A stretch of 64,000 nt of DNA from Cryptomeria japonica (taxonomy: Eukaryota; Streptophyta; Pinopsida; Cupressales; Cupressaceae). Where the stretch lies: contig NC_081410.1 of NCBI RefSeq assembly GCF_030272615.1, forward strand, positions 571,287,152 to 571,351,151, given 5' to 3'. The notes beneath the pieces are model-generated. The model did no database searches. It saw only the letters and a list, made by a program, of their open reading frames with translations, and was not told the DNA's origin. Each line of letters starts with the position of its first letter. The first letter of the stretch is position 1. Below are positions 48,111 through 59,469 of this stretch, one piece after another. The position numbers were made by a program, and so were the translations under genes.

Positions 48111-48479
48111 AATAGTTGATGTAAGAATACAAGTAACAGTTCATCAAAAAAAAATTAAGCAAATCCCACAAGCATAAAACAAGGCAGTCGATGCCATGGC
48201 AACAATAGGCTCTCTCTTAGATATGCCTAACAATGGAACTCACTTTGAGTTCATTGTCAAACAACTCATGGTACCAGCATATGAAATACCATTTGTTGAA
48301 TATGTATTCATGATAGTGGGACCTGAATAAACATGTTACAAAGATGTATATGCCTATCTTCATGATCAATATGTATCTCTAGAACTCTCATGCAATCAAA
48401 GAAAGACACTTATTTGTCAAGTTGAAAGACACACAATCATTGTTGATAATTTGTATAAAAAAGGCCTAGGTGGTACTTA

Positions 48480-49590
48480 AATTGGATGCCTCAATGCTGA
48501 GGAGGCACAAGTCACCTTGAAAGAAGTTCATGATGGCATATGTCGAGCACACTCTTCTAGTCCTGCATTAGCAAAAAATTGCTTGGAACAACGTACTATT
48601 AGCCAATGATAAAAAATGAGACTTACAAGTATGCCCAAAATGCAGACAATCCCAAATACATGGAGAACCGATCCACATACCTGCTCAAGATCTTCAACCA
48701 ATTACATCACCACGATCATTCTCACAATGGGGACTAGATCTTGTTGGAAAAATAAACCCTACCTCCTCCAATGGACACAAGTTCATACTCGTGCAACTAC
48801 AAATTACTTTACCAAATGGATTGAGGCAATCCCTATGACCTACACAACAGGCAAATATATAGCAAAGTTCATCTTAAATTATATCATCTATAGATATGGA
48901 GTCTCCATGTGCATTATTACTGATAATGGGGGACACTTTAAAAATCAAGAAGTGAGTGAACTTTTTGACCAATTCCACATTCAACAATGTTTTAAAACAC
49001 CTTATTATCCCCAAAGAAATGGTCAAGCTAAGGCAACAAATAAAACCATGTTGAAAATTTGAAATAAAGTTCTCAACGATATTGGAAGAGACTGGCATCT
49101 TCAACTAAATCCATCTTGATGGGCCTATCAAACTGTTGTCTGCACAACTGTTAGTGTTATAGGTTACTCTTTAGTATATGGTTTAGAAGCCATTTTTCCT
49201 ATCGAGGTAGAATTGTCTTCACTAAGAGTCTCTCTGAAACACATCATATCAAAGGAAGACTATATAGTTGCACATTTACAAGAAATTCAATTATTGGATG
49301 AAAAAATACAAAGCACCCTAAATCATTTACAAGGCTATCAAAACTGAATGAGATGAAGGTATAAAAAAAGAGTAAACCCACTTTTCTTCGAAGTAGGGGA
49401 TATCATTCTTAAGAAGAATCAAAGGAATCTCACAGAACGTGAAAAACAAGGAAAGTTTGAACCTAACTGGTTAGGTCCTTTTGTCATAACAAAAGTGGTT
49501 GGAAATGGTGCTTATCATTGAACAACAATGGAGGAAGATCCACTCCTAGATCCCATGAACAACATGCACCTAAAAAGATATGACATCTAA
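48480..49590 (+). pseudogene. Integrase of the plus-strand Tat-type element, decayed
   Basis: A zinc-binding remnant (VHDGICRAHSS near 48530), then WGLDLVGKINP near 48730, TKWIEAIPMTYTT (48815-48850), CIITDNGGHFKN with the second Asp, and PYYPQRNGQAKATNK, in which the catalytic Glu of the usual GQAEA is Lys. The C-terminal domain keeps KFEPNWLGPFV and ends MNNMHLKRYDI at 49590. Frames and motifs are collinear with 8348-9487. The missing Glu plus stops make the enzyme dead. Confidence 0.85.
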
Positions 49591-50739
49591 GGGCTGAATC
49601 AATTTAGCATTTACTTTTTGCATTTGCATATCATTTTCCTTTACGCATTGCATCTCATATAGTCTCTTTCCCAAATGCATCGCATTATCAATCTTCATAG
49701 CATATAATATTTTCTTGTGCATATAGTTGCATTAGTAAAACAATGTGATTGTCTAAGTCATTCACCTGTCTACACTAAGAGGAGAGAAGGTGGTCTCATT
49801 TCCTAGATACTTGTCCATGAAGTCTTTAGGAGGGCTTTAGTCATTTATCTTCGGCGTCACCTTGTGATTTATCTTTATCCATTACTATGTAGAGGTTTCA
49901 CTATTAAGTCTTGTTACCCAAAATCTATCGATTTCTATATATCTGACACATTAATCAAACACTCTAAGTCATTACAGATACCTAGTTGATCATGTGGCTA
50001 GTGAAAAATCCAAAAAAATTCTTCATCGCCACTATAATCATCATACACAATTAGGTCTCATTAATTACAAGTCAAGGACAGAAAAGTGAAAAAGAAAAAA
50101 GTGTTATGCCAATATCCATATCAAAACATCAAGGAAAAAGAGAAAAGATATATAACTAAAATATCATACATAAAAGTGCGATAAAAGATTGAGTATGGGA
50201 ACATGTGAATAACTCTATCAGGACTATGGACGTCTGATGGAAATGGAGCAATATTCGAGATATTGTGGTATATAACCTCGTCGGAGCCCTTAAAGATTGC
50301 TGCCAGCAAGGTTGTATCTAGGTTGCTTTTGAAGTTTGAATACCTCACGTAGCTAGTCACATAGGATTTCAAGGGTCTGTAATAATTAAAAGGGTGGGAA
50401 TAAACTCAAATGCACACACATGGGCAAAAGAAGATCAAATTTTCAAGAATTAATGGAGAAGTTTAATGTACCTCCATTCATAAATCTTGGTTACATAGTG
50501 TGTTAAGTTGGATTGTCTAAACTCTAAGAATTGATTGAACTCCTATCTCTAAAACATTTCACACCTTTAATTCAATTAGGGCATTTCTAAATGCAAGAAA
50601 CACACAATCACTCTTGATCAAATAAGAAATGCATTTGACATCTTCATAACATAGTTGCATCTCAAAATTTCGTTGTCTCCACCAAATTATGTAGATCATC
50701 ATGTCATCATAGGTCTGCATACTGGGGGCATAGCTGAAA
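49591..50739 (+). other. 3' non-coding region after integrase
   Basis: No coding frame. TTTGCATTTGCATATCA and GCATTGCATCTCATA repeats occur at 49617-49690. No LTR start or polypurine tract recognised. Confidence 0.5.
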
Positions 50740-51000
50740 AAATCCTAAAAATTGTATAATGTCCTGAAAAAATCCTAAAAATCATATAATGTCCTGAAAA
50801 AACTCTAAAAAAATATAAAAAGTCCCTAAAAAATCCTAAAAATTGTATAATGTCCTGAAAAAAATACTAAAAATCATATAATGTCTTGAAAAAATCCTAA
50901 AAAGCATATAATGTCCTGAAAAAATCCTAAAAAATCATATAATGTCATGAAAAAATCTTAAAAATTGTTAAAATCCTGAAAAACCCTAAAAATCGTAAAA
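50740..51000. repeat. ~30-bp tandem repeat, about eight copies
   Basis: The unit is close to TGTCCTGAAAAAATCCTAAA plus AATCATATAA, with small indels. It lies 1.15 kb past the integrase end. Confidence 0.9.
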
Positions 51001-52429
51001 CGATGTAGAAAAAAGTAGCAAAATTATTCAAAAATGATCAACAAAATATCCAAAAACATCGAAAAACTCTTTAAAAAGAACTAAAAATTGAAAACCAATG
51101 AATCAAAAAATTGCAATAAAATGTCTCGCGAGAAACAAATACCCTAGTAGATATCCAACAAACACTTCACATGAAGTTCAACAAAGGAATCAAATATCTT
51201 ATCAAACATCTACAACTAAATTGATCAAGTCTTATCAATCATCAATATACATATCAACATGATCATTATCCTGTCTTAATAGAAGATGATACACTCGAAA
51301 CTAGACAAATCGGTTTTAAATGAGGTCCACAACTTTTTGAAACCAGACATTATCAACCATCACATCAAACAAATCAAAGAAAAGGTATAATTAGTAAAGT
51401 TGTTGAGTTTTATCTAATTTGTTTTTTATCTTTTGTTAATTGGCGAAGATCATGTTTCTATGCTACTCAAGGATGTCCAAAAGTGACTAGAGGAGCTATG
51501 ATGAGCATGATCCTTTTCTTTGTTTGCTTTTTGTCATGTGAACCAATAAAGTTCTGGGGTAATGGCTTTAGCGGGTGTCTATGATAGGAGCATTCAGCTT
51601 GTGAATGCCACAGATACCTCAACCCCTAGCGTAATTCTGAGAATGGAGGGTTCATTCCTTGTCTGCTAAGTGTTTGTTTCTTACAATGACATATCTTTAT
51701 GTCTTGGTTATTTATACCTTGATGTACGCAACTTTATTGTTACATAATAAGGCTCAGTGATGATAATGTGATGCACTATGAATAAAGACAAGAAGACTAT
51801 TCATCGTCAATCATATCATATTATGTCATGTCCTATCCTACTAATTGTATCAGTCAAGATCACCATTCCTAGTGGATTGACTTAAGTTTTCATTCTCATC
51901 TTCTCATCATTTTACATTATCTTTCTCTCATCAAATCTTTAATCCTACTAACAGTTCTTTTAACTAAGTCAAAAAGGATAAAACAATACTTTGGCACATT
52001 TGAAACAAAAACATTAATTACATTCAATTAGCATTCATTTAGTTAATTCATTTAATACCACTCATTTTGTTATATTCATTTAAATCTCATTTTAATTGTA
52101 TTATCATGATAAATTGCATTAATTTAGTTATATTTCATTTAAGTGTGTTATCATTTAACCACTTTAGTAGTTGCATTCAATCATTAAAGATAGTCATATA
52201 CACTTAAAATGCATCACACATTATAGCATTCATTTAAAACCATAAAATAAATAATCATATAACAACATCACATAGAGTCATACATCACATAAAACTATAT
52301 CATGCATCACATAGAAAGCACAAATAAAATCATATAGACTACACAACATAAATATGCATCATTAATAAAACACAAGCATATAGAACACCACCAAAACTAC
52401 ATATCATATAACTCAAAAATGATAATGTG
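51001..52429. other. AT-rich segment, no gene seen
   Basis: Contains ATTCATTTAGTTAATTCATT-type repetition near 52020-52190 and CATCACATA repeats near 52260-52340. The expected 3' LTR of the element at 41-49.6 kb was not found here. Confidence 0.5.
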
Positions 52430-52439
52430 TCAAAGTATA

Positions 52440-53480
52440 CAATAAAAGGCCTAATGGCTCAACTAATATCATCAAATAAGTATCAACTAACATTGACTCT
52501 ATCTCCAGGAGGGTCCTTCCTACTCGATCTTGCTCTAGGATGTCTTGATGATTCCCTAGGAGGACCCATCACTCTAATTCTAGTTTGTCATCTCATATCT
52601 TTCCTAGATACACTTCAAGATCTACAGGCTCGATAGCTAGGCTCCCTCTGACCCTCAAGAAAAGCTCTCTCATAAGCTTGTCTATAGTATATAGCCTCCT
52701 GGGAAGCACTAAAAAATCTATTTGCTTGTGTTTGTGAATCTATCCCTGGACCAAATAGCTATTCATAAGCATCCATCATCAACTGTGCTCTGCACATAGT
52801 CTCATCCTTCTCCTACTGGAGACGATCCCTCTCAACCGCAATCCAATCCCTCCCTACCTCCAAGGCTCCATACTCCCTCTGGAAATTCACCCTATCCTCC
52901 GTTCGCCTCTGTCAAACTCTAGATAGTGCATTCTCCAAACTCCTAATCCATGCTCTCAGCACCTGTGGATCATCATCTTCATCCTCACCCTACTCCTGAC
53001 CATCTCCCTCTGTAGTAGGGGTACATCTTATCTCAAGCATTGGTATGTCCTGCCCGTGCCCATCATCATCATCACTCCCTCCACTGCTAGATGATCCTAA
53101 CTCAAAATCATCACACTTAGTACCTGCATCCTCTGAACTACTAAGAGGCTCAATATCTCCACCAGTGTCTACATTCTCATTATCCTCCTCCTCTCACTCC
53201 ACCTCCACCTCCATTTCTACAATGATCAATACAATCTTTCTTCCTCCCCTTTCTTGTCCTCCACCTCATCCTCTCCCTCTCCCTTACTATGATCTCTTGT
53301 GTCGAATCTGCTAAGGAGAAATGGGAACTATCAGATCAGTCAATGGCACTAGCATGTGATGCACCACCAAGCATCATACTGAGGAGTAGCACTAGGATCT
53401 ACAACCCCAATTGACCAACCCCACTGTAATGTAAAAAGAGAATAAAACTCTACAATCACACCATGAGCTTGTGCACAAGC
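52440..53480 (-). pseudogene. Decayed ORF of unknown family (minus strand)
   Basis: Reading the minus strand in one frame from about 53230 to 52470 gives a coherent protein with nonsense codons but no obvious shift: an acidic Ser/Gly/Asp-rich stretch (SSSEDAGTKCDDFELGSSSS), then DPQVLRAWIRSLENALSRV, QREYGALEVGRDWIAVERD, QTQANRFFSASQEAIYYRQA, AFLEGQREPSYRA and an Arg-rich tail (SSRHPRARSSRKDPPGD). Upstream (53480-53370) LQWGWSIGVVDPSATPQYDA may be its start. About eight stops occur, several at places where Gln or Arg fits. Probably a transposon-borne ORF; no domain is recognised. Confidence 0.6.
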
Positions 53481-53504
53481 CCCCCAATTACCAATCTCTC
53501 AATA

Positions 53505-53819
53505 TCTACAAGCTAGGAGGGAAAAACATGGAGTGTGTGTGTGTCTGTAAGAGATATGAGAAAAGAGAGAGACTGGTAAGGAAGTAGAGATAAAGAGGAA
53601 TATATAGATGGGTTTGAAGACAAAGGAGAGAGGGAGAGATATAGAAAGAGGGGAGGATAGAAATAGATAGAGAGGAACACATAGAGAGATAGGGAGATAA
53701 AAGTAGAGAGATATAGATAGAGGAACACAAAGAGAGATATGGAGATAGGGATATAGAGTTTGAGAGATATAGATAGAAAGGGAGTGAAGATTGAGATAAG
53801 TAGAGAGAAAAAATAGGAG
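53505..53819. repeat. Purine-rich degenerate simple repeat (left part)
   Basis: GAGAGATATAGATAGAG-type units, the complement of the tracts at 4660, 57721 and 63279. Minus-strand Ser/Leu/Tyr-rich frames here are compositional. The tract is split by the solo LTR and resumes at 55069. Confidence 0.85.
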
Positions 53820-53824
53820 AGGTA

Positions 53825-55063
53825 TGTTGGCAATATGTAGGAATTGATTATTTGTTGCATTGATGTTTTGTCATTGATGTCAACACTAGTTATTATGGTT
53901 GGTTACCGGCATATAGGTTTTGGTTACCGGTAGAAGAATTTGTGTTACCGACAGAAGGGACTATCAATCGGATACTATCGACATGTTTGATCAATGAAAT
54001 TTTTTGGGTTTGATGTTTTTGGAGTATGTTTTGGTCAGTTGCTATTGAGTTGATGATCGAATTCTACCATATACTCTAGTAAGCCTATATCAGTAAGCGT
54101 TTAAGGTTTTACCAGCAAATCTTTTATTGAGAATCTTTGACATGATGCATAAGTGGAATTGGCATGACTTCTAGATGGAATTTAGGATGTAGAAGGTGAT
54201 CCTTGATTGTGCCTCGACTGATTGGAGACATTTCTTTGGCGTGGTGGACCCAAATTAGGTCTGGTACCTATCTAGGTTATGGATCGGTTTCATTTTAACG
54301 TGTTCTCTACATGTTATCAGGATGATTTATGGATTGTTTAATGTTGTTTTGGTCTAAAGACGACATGGCATATCATTGTAATGAATATATATAATGATCT
54401 TATTGTAATATCTTTTAGGTGGCCGACCTAATTGGTTCAGGCCTTAGGGTTTGTATAAATTGATTTAAGATCTCATTGTAGATCATGGTTGTAATGGTCA
54501 TGGTCGTGGTCATGGAATGAAATATCATATGCGAAGGAGATTTGGTCAATCATAGGTGATCGAATTGGGTTTATGTAAGAGGTCAAAGGCCTCCGGTATT
54601 GAGCTTAACCAAGATTGTAATCAGGCATGGTAGATGCTATCACTGGCAGTTCATTCTTCTGGATTGTTGTCCAATTATCTTGAGGTGGTTATAACCTCTC
54701 TATAGTCAGTGAGACTCCTTTATAATGAGCAGTACGCTCTAGGCAGTGTGCCTTCCTGCATGTGCAAGCCCCTTATTGTATCACATACTTTCTGCAAAGG
54801 TATCATCTGACTATGGGTAGGCTTCCCACCATGGTTTTTCCCTTTACCGTGTTTTCCACATACAAATCATGGTGTTATGTGGTATGGTTGTATTGTGTCA
54901 ATTCTCTCTTTCATTCTTATGTTTTATTCCTTACCGATATCTATTTTTTCTATTCTAGTATTCAATGTTTATGTGCTCTGGTTAAGGTTATAAAGTGGTT
55001 TGATTAATTTAATCTGTTGACAATTGATTCACCCCCCTGAGTTGTCCACCGGTTATTATAACA
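53825..55063 (+). mobile_element. Solo LTR, 1239 bp, TSD AGGTA
   Basis: Starts TGTTGGCAATATG and ends TTATTATAACA, flanked by AGGTA at 53820-53824 and 55064-55068. The start, the GTCATTGATGTCAACAC block and the CACCCCCCTGAG block near the end resemble Copia-type plant LTRs. No internal domain remains, so it is a solo LTR. It sits in the purine-rich simple repeat. Confidence 0.93.
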
Positions 55064-55068
55064 AGGTA

Positions 55069-55500
55069 GACATGATTAGATATAGATAAATATAGGGAGG
55101 GAGATAGAGATAGAGGCTCAATAAGAGTTAGAGAGAAAAAAGGTGAAAAAGGCAAGTAATAGAGAGAGATATACAAGGAGAGATAGATAGGGGAAAGATA
55201 AAGAGATATGTAGAGAGGGAGAGATAGGAAGACAAATATATAAAAATAGATAGAGAGAGGAAAAAGTAGTAGATAGATAAAGAAAGGAGTGGTAGGGAGA
55301 GATGGAGAGAGATAGAGAGAGAGAGAGGGGGGGGGGATAGAAAGAGGGATGGATGGGGATAAAAAGGAAAGATAGAGAGGTGAGAGAGAGACTTATATAA
55401 GAGTGAGAGATGAAAAGAGAGATGAAGATGGAGAAGGAGTTTAATGGAGATATAAAGAGGAAGACAATGAATGAGAGAGAGAGAGATAGTCTCTTTCACT
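55069..55500. repeat. Purine-rich degenerate simple repeat (right part)
   Basis: Continues the tract interrupted by the solo LTR; contains GAGAGAGAGAGA and a G9-10 run near 55327. Confidence 0.85.
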
Positions 55501-57720
55501 CTATAACTTTTAAGTTATATTTTATAGTTTGAAATTTACTTTATTATATAAATAAATATTCAAAATATAATTTTAATAAAATGATTAATATTTTAATAAG
55601 ACAAATAATTACAAATTAAGTTAATTGTAATTAATTTTAATTATTATTTATAATTTCATAAAAATATTAAAAATCATTTAAAAATAATCAAACTTAATTA
55701 TAAAGTACCGAGTCTGGCCCTATCAATTAACTGAAAAAAACAAAAAATTGAATACAACCCACTATTCTTCATTCTCTGCTTTCCCCTTCATTTTTAAAGT
55801 TATCCAGATAAACAGATCCAGCCACTACTGATACAAATTGTAGGCAGTAAAGTAGTTATCTAAAATCTGTTGGCATTTCCCACACTAAATATAATTTTAG
55901 TTATTTGTATAGGTGAATTTACCCACACTCTAGAGGTAAGTCTACTTTTATGTCAATTTGTAATATTTCAATTAAATTTATTATCCATAAAAGAAAATGA
56001 GGATATCCATAATAGAAAATGAGTATTAGATTGAATTATATGATTTATATAACAAAGTATAAGTTAATTTTTAATTTTTATTTTTTAATATTATATATAT
56101 GATTTCAAATATTTTTGAAGAGAATTTCATAATTTTATAGTTACTGAAATTTAGAAATTCAAAATTACATTTTTAAAATTTTGAACATAAGATTTAATTT
56201 ATCTTCTTTTTTTTTCTATTAGTTAGAATGATGAAATTTATAAATGAATTTCATTCATAATTCTTTATTATAATGGTTAAAGATTATAAACATAAATATT
56301 ACAGATTTTTAATATTTTTTAATATATATAATTTATTTATTTTCTATTCCAAATATTGTATTAAAAAAAAAACCAATGATTATGATTGAATAGTGTATTC
56401 TCACAACTATATAAATGTTATATCATTGACACATCAAATTATACAAAAATATTATACTACTAAATTAGCTTCTTCATTAATTGTTTGAGGAAAAATAAAA
56501 AGCTCAATTTAAATTGAATTTTTTAATTGAATAATTGGAAAAGATTATTAAAATGAATTATACAAAAACATTATAATGAAATTAATGTGATATTTAATAT
56601 ATGTATAATATTTTGATGCAAGAAATACATCCTTTGATGCAATTTTTTTATTTAATTTGGATTAATATTTTAATGTATTTATATTGTTATAAAAAATACA
56701 ATTTGATGTGTAGTTGGACTCTACATACTTAGCCTTATTATTTATCTTTGTATGCATGGGAACAAAATATATTTTTAATTGTAAGGAGGTCACATTCCTT
56801 TGGGGGTTTGATCTCAGTAATTTACCCTACTGAATTTTTTTTGAGAATTCGTAAAATTGTTTTAAGAATTAAGTTATATGTTTTTGAATCAAGCTATTGT
56901 TTTTTTTTTAAATTAAGTTATATCTAGGTATAGATAAAATGAATAGGCATATCTAACATACAAAGGTAGACATTAATCATCTTAATTAAGGATGAAAAAG
57001 ATAATACATGGTAAAGTAAAATTTCTACATAAAAGACATTCATATCCTTCAAATAAAAAAGTTTACATGTATCACAAATAGATATGTCATGCAAAATGAA
57101 TGATAGGAACATGACATATGCATGACATAACCCAATATTAAAGTGCACAAGTTAGTCAAGGAATGAGCCCTAACATGTACCATGATGATGAGATATCTTA
57201 GGGTGGGAGGATAGAAAAGAGATAGATATGAATTTAATCCTACCCTAATTTGAAATGAATAAGTAAATCTATATCAAATTCTTAAGAAATTTAAAATTAG
57301 ATGAAAAATAGAGTTATATTAGAATTCATAAACTTTAATGTTGATTATTCATATATGCTAGAGTTGTACTCTACAACATATCTACTACATATATGAATAG
57401 TAAATAAATTATATTATTATTATATATTATCTTTTATACAATTTAAACTACTAAATTCATTTTCAAAATAATATTATAATTATAATTATATTTCATATTT
57501 TATTGTATAAAATATTATATGTACATTAATTATTTATTTTGTTTATATTTAATTAAATTTAATATTGTATAATTTTATATAACATGTAATAATAAATATA
57601 TTTTAAATATATTTTTTAATAAACATAATATACTTTTCAATAGTAAATATTAAAAATTCCTAAACATATAATATATTTAATATTTTAATTAATATTAATG
57701 TAAAAAACATAACTAAGTAC
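55501..57720. other. Very AT-rich intergenic DNA, no gene seen
   Basis: 2.2 kb of TA-rich sequence with only short random frames. Nothing beyond composition can be supported. Confidence 0.6.
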
Positions 57721-57911
57721 TTTTATTACTATATCTCCCTCTCTTGCTATCATTCCCTCTTTTTATATCTCTCTTCTCTCTCATCTCTCATCTCTCTCCC
57801 TCCCTCCCCATATCTATTTTCATCTCTCCATTGTTCTCCCTCACACACACACAAACCCCATTTCTCCCTCCCTATGTATATTTGTATCTCTATCTCTCTA
57901 ACTGTCCCCCT
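57721..57911. repeat. Pyrimidine-rich simple repeat, left of the LTR element
   Basis: CTCTCTCATCTCTC units ending CCCCT, which is the target site of the element inserted at 57912. The tract resumes at 63279. Confidence 0.85.
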
Positions 57912-59223
57912 TGATGAGCTTAAAATATGCTCATAATTTGAATGTTATGATAAACTTTTAAATGCCTTTACTTTTGTTATTTCATGGATGTTCAGTCTTT
58001 GTTGAAACCTTTTTTGGGATATCCTGTAGCAAGATACTTTTACATTCCTGCAGCTCATTGTGTTGACTTGATTGCATTTATTACCCCGTTGACTCCCTAA
58101 AATGACTGGTATATCGTATATAGTTTTTTGAATGATGAAGTAGATTTAAAATGTGTGATTAATGAATAGATATCGTGTATGTGCCATATGCCTTTTTCTG
58201 TTGCTTGTTACCTTTTGTTTTGCAGGTTGTTGAAGAACGATCGAGTCAAGCGCAGCCGATCTTGGCCTTGCAGTAAAGTCCATTTCCTGCATGACTTCGA
58301 GGGAGCTCCGGTGAAGACTCTATGACCAAAACCATGGGAAAGAATTTTAATGTCAGTCAATCTGGAAAGAGTGGAGCGCTAGAATCTCTCTGGATCAGGT
58401 TGAACGCATAAATTCATTTATGGAGTTTGTTCCTTGATTCGGGGATATATTTTACTTCCACATCTTTCCTTGATGGAGTTAGTTAGTTAGTTGCTCTCTT
58501 GTTTTTAATAAAGTTCTCCTCCTATGCGAGAGAGAGAGAGAGAGAGAGAAGAGAGTTAGAATAAGATAGAATCAGAGTAGTAGATATCATGTAAGAATCA
58601 ATATGATAAAAAAAGACAGAATTTGTTTAACGAGAGACAGAGTTTGTTGTTAGTTTCCATATCAACAAAACAATGTATATCATTCTGTTTTTATGAATAA
58701 AGTTCAATGAAGTTCTGAGTTTAGCATCTGCATAATCAGGAGATGCTTGCTAAGGGGGCCCACTTAGTAGGTATCTATAGCTAGTTAGTTAGTTGTTCTT
58801 TCCTGTTAAGCTTCAGTTTGCTTTCATCTTTAATGTTTTTATACAAACGCGGCTTTACATTGCTCCTGTAGCACAAGGAATCCATCACTGTGCCTGTTCC
58901 TGCAGCATAAGGCTAGTTCATAGTTTGTTTTTCAGTTGTAGTTATCATGATTTATGTTTTAATCAAATCATAGTTGAGTTAAAGAGCTTTGCATTACCTT
59001 TCCTGTAGCGTAGGTAGAATTTCTTTCCAGTATGTATTTCTGCTAAGATTTGACCAAAATGAGTTCCTAGTGCATATATTTTGCTGCGCCATTTAAAGTA
59101 TACGTCCCCTGGTTTGACAAGTAAATGAACATCTACAGAGAGAGATATTGGTCACCTGTTGGAATACCCAATTCCCAGGAAAGGTTTTACTGTGATTTTC
59201 ATATCCTTTTGTGGGCGCGACCA
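57912..59223 (+). repeat. 5' LTR (1312 bp)
   Basis: TGATGAGC to GCGACCA. It contains a GA-dinucleotide run near 58528-58550, longer than in the 3' LTR, which accounts for part of the length difference, and TAGTTAGTTAGTT runs near 58480 and 58780. Confidence 0.93.
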
Positions 59224-59226
59224 TTT

Positions 59227-59241
59227 TTTGGTACCGCTGCC
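59227..59241 (+). promoter_or_regulatory. Possible primer-binding site
   Basis: TTGGTACCGCTGCC starts a few bases after the LTR. It resembles, imperfectly, the TGGCGCCGTTGCC site used by Athila-type elements. Confidence 0.4.
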
Positions 59242-59469
59242 ATAACTACAAAATAATCTTTCTTTAATACTTTTCTGGTACTTTCCAAATATGATCGCAT
59301 GTCCTTCTTTATTGCATAATTACGATTAAAACTGCTTGTTCAAAAAGTTCATTTTTGGAAAAAGAAAGAAATGTGATGGCACGAAAGAAGAAAAACCAAA
59401 GCAGAAAGGGAAACAGAGAATTTGAACCTTCAGCAAGGAATTGAGTTCAGCTAAAGGAAAACTACAAAC

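Noticed and set aside
51540-51680. 3' LTR start of the plus-strand Tat-type element
   Set aside because: Sequence style fits an element 3' region, but no TGTAGA start, polypurine tract or match to 40945-41597 was found.
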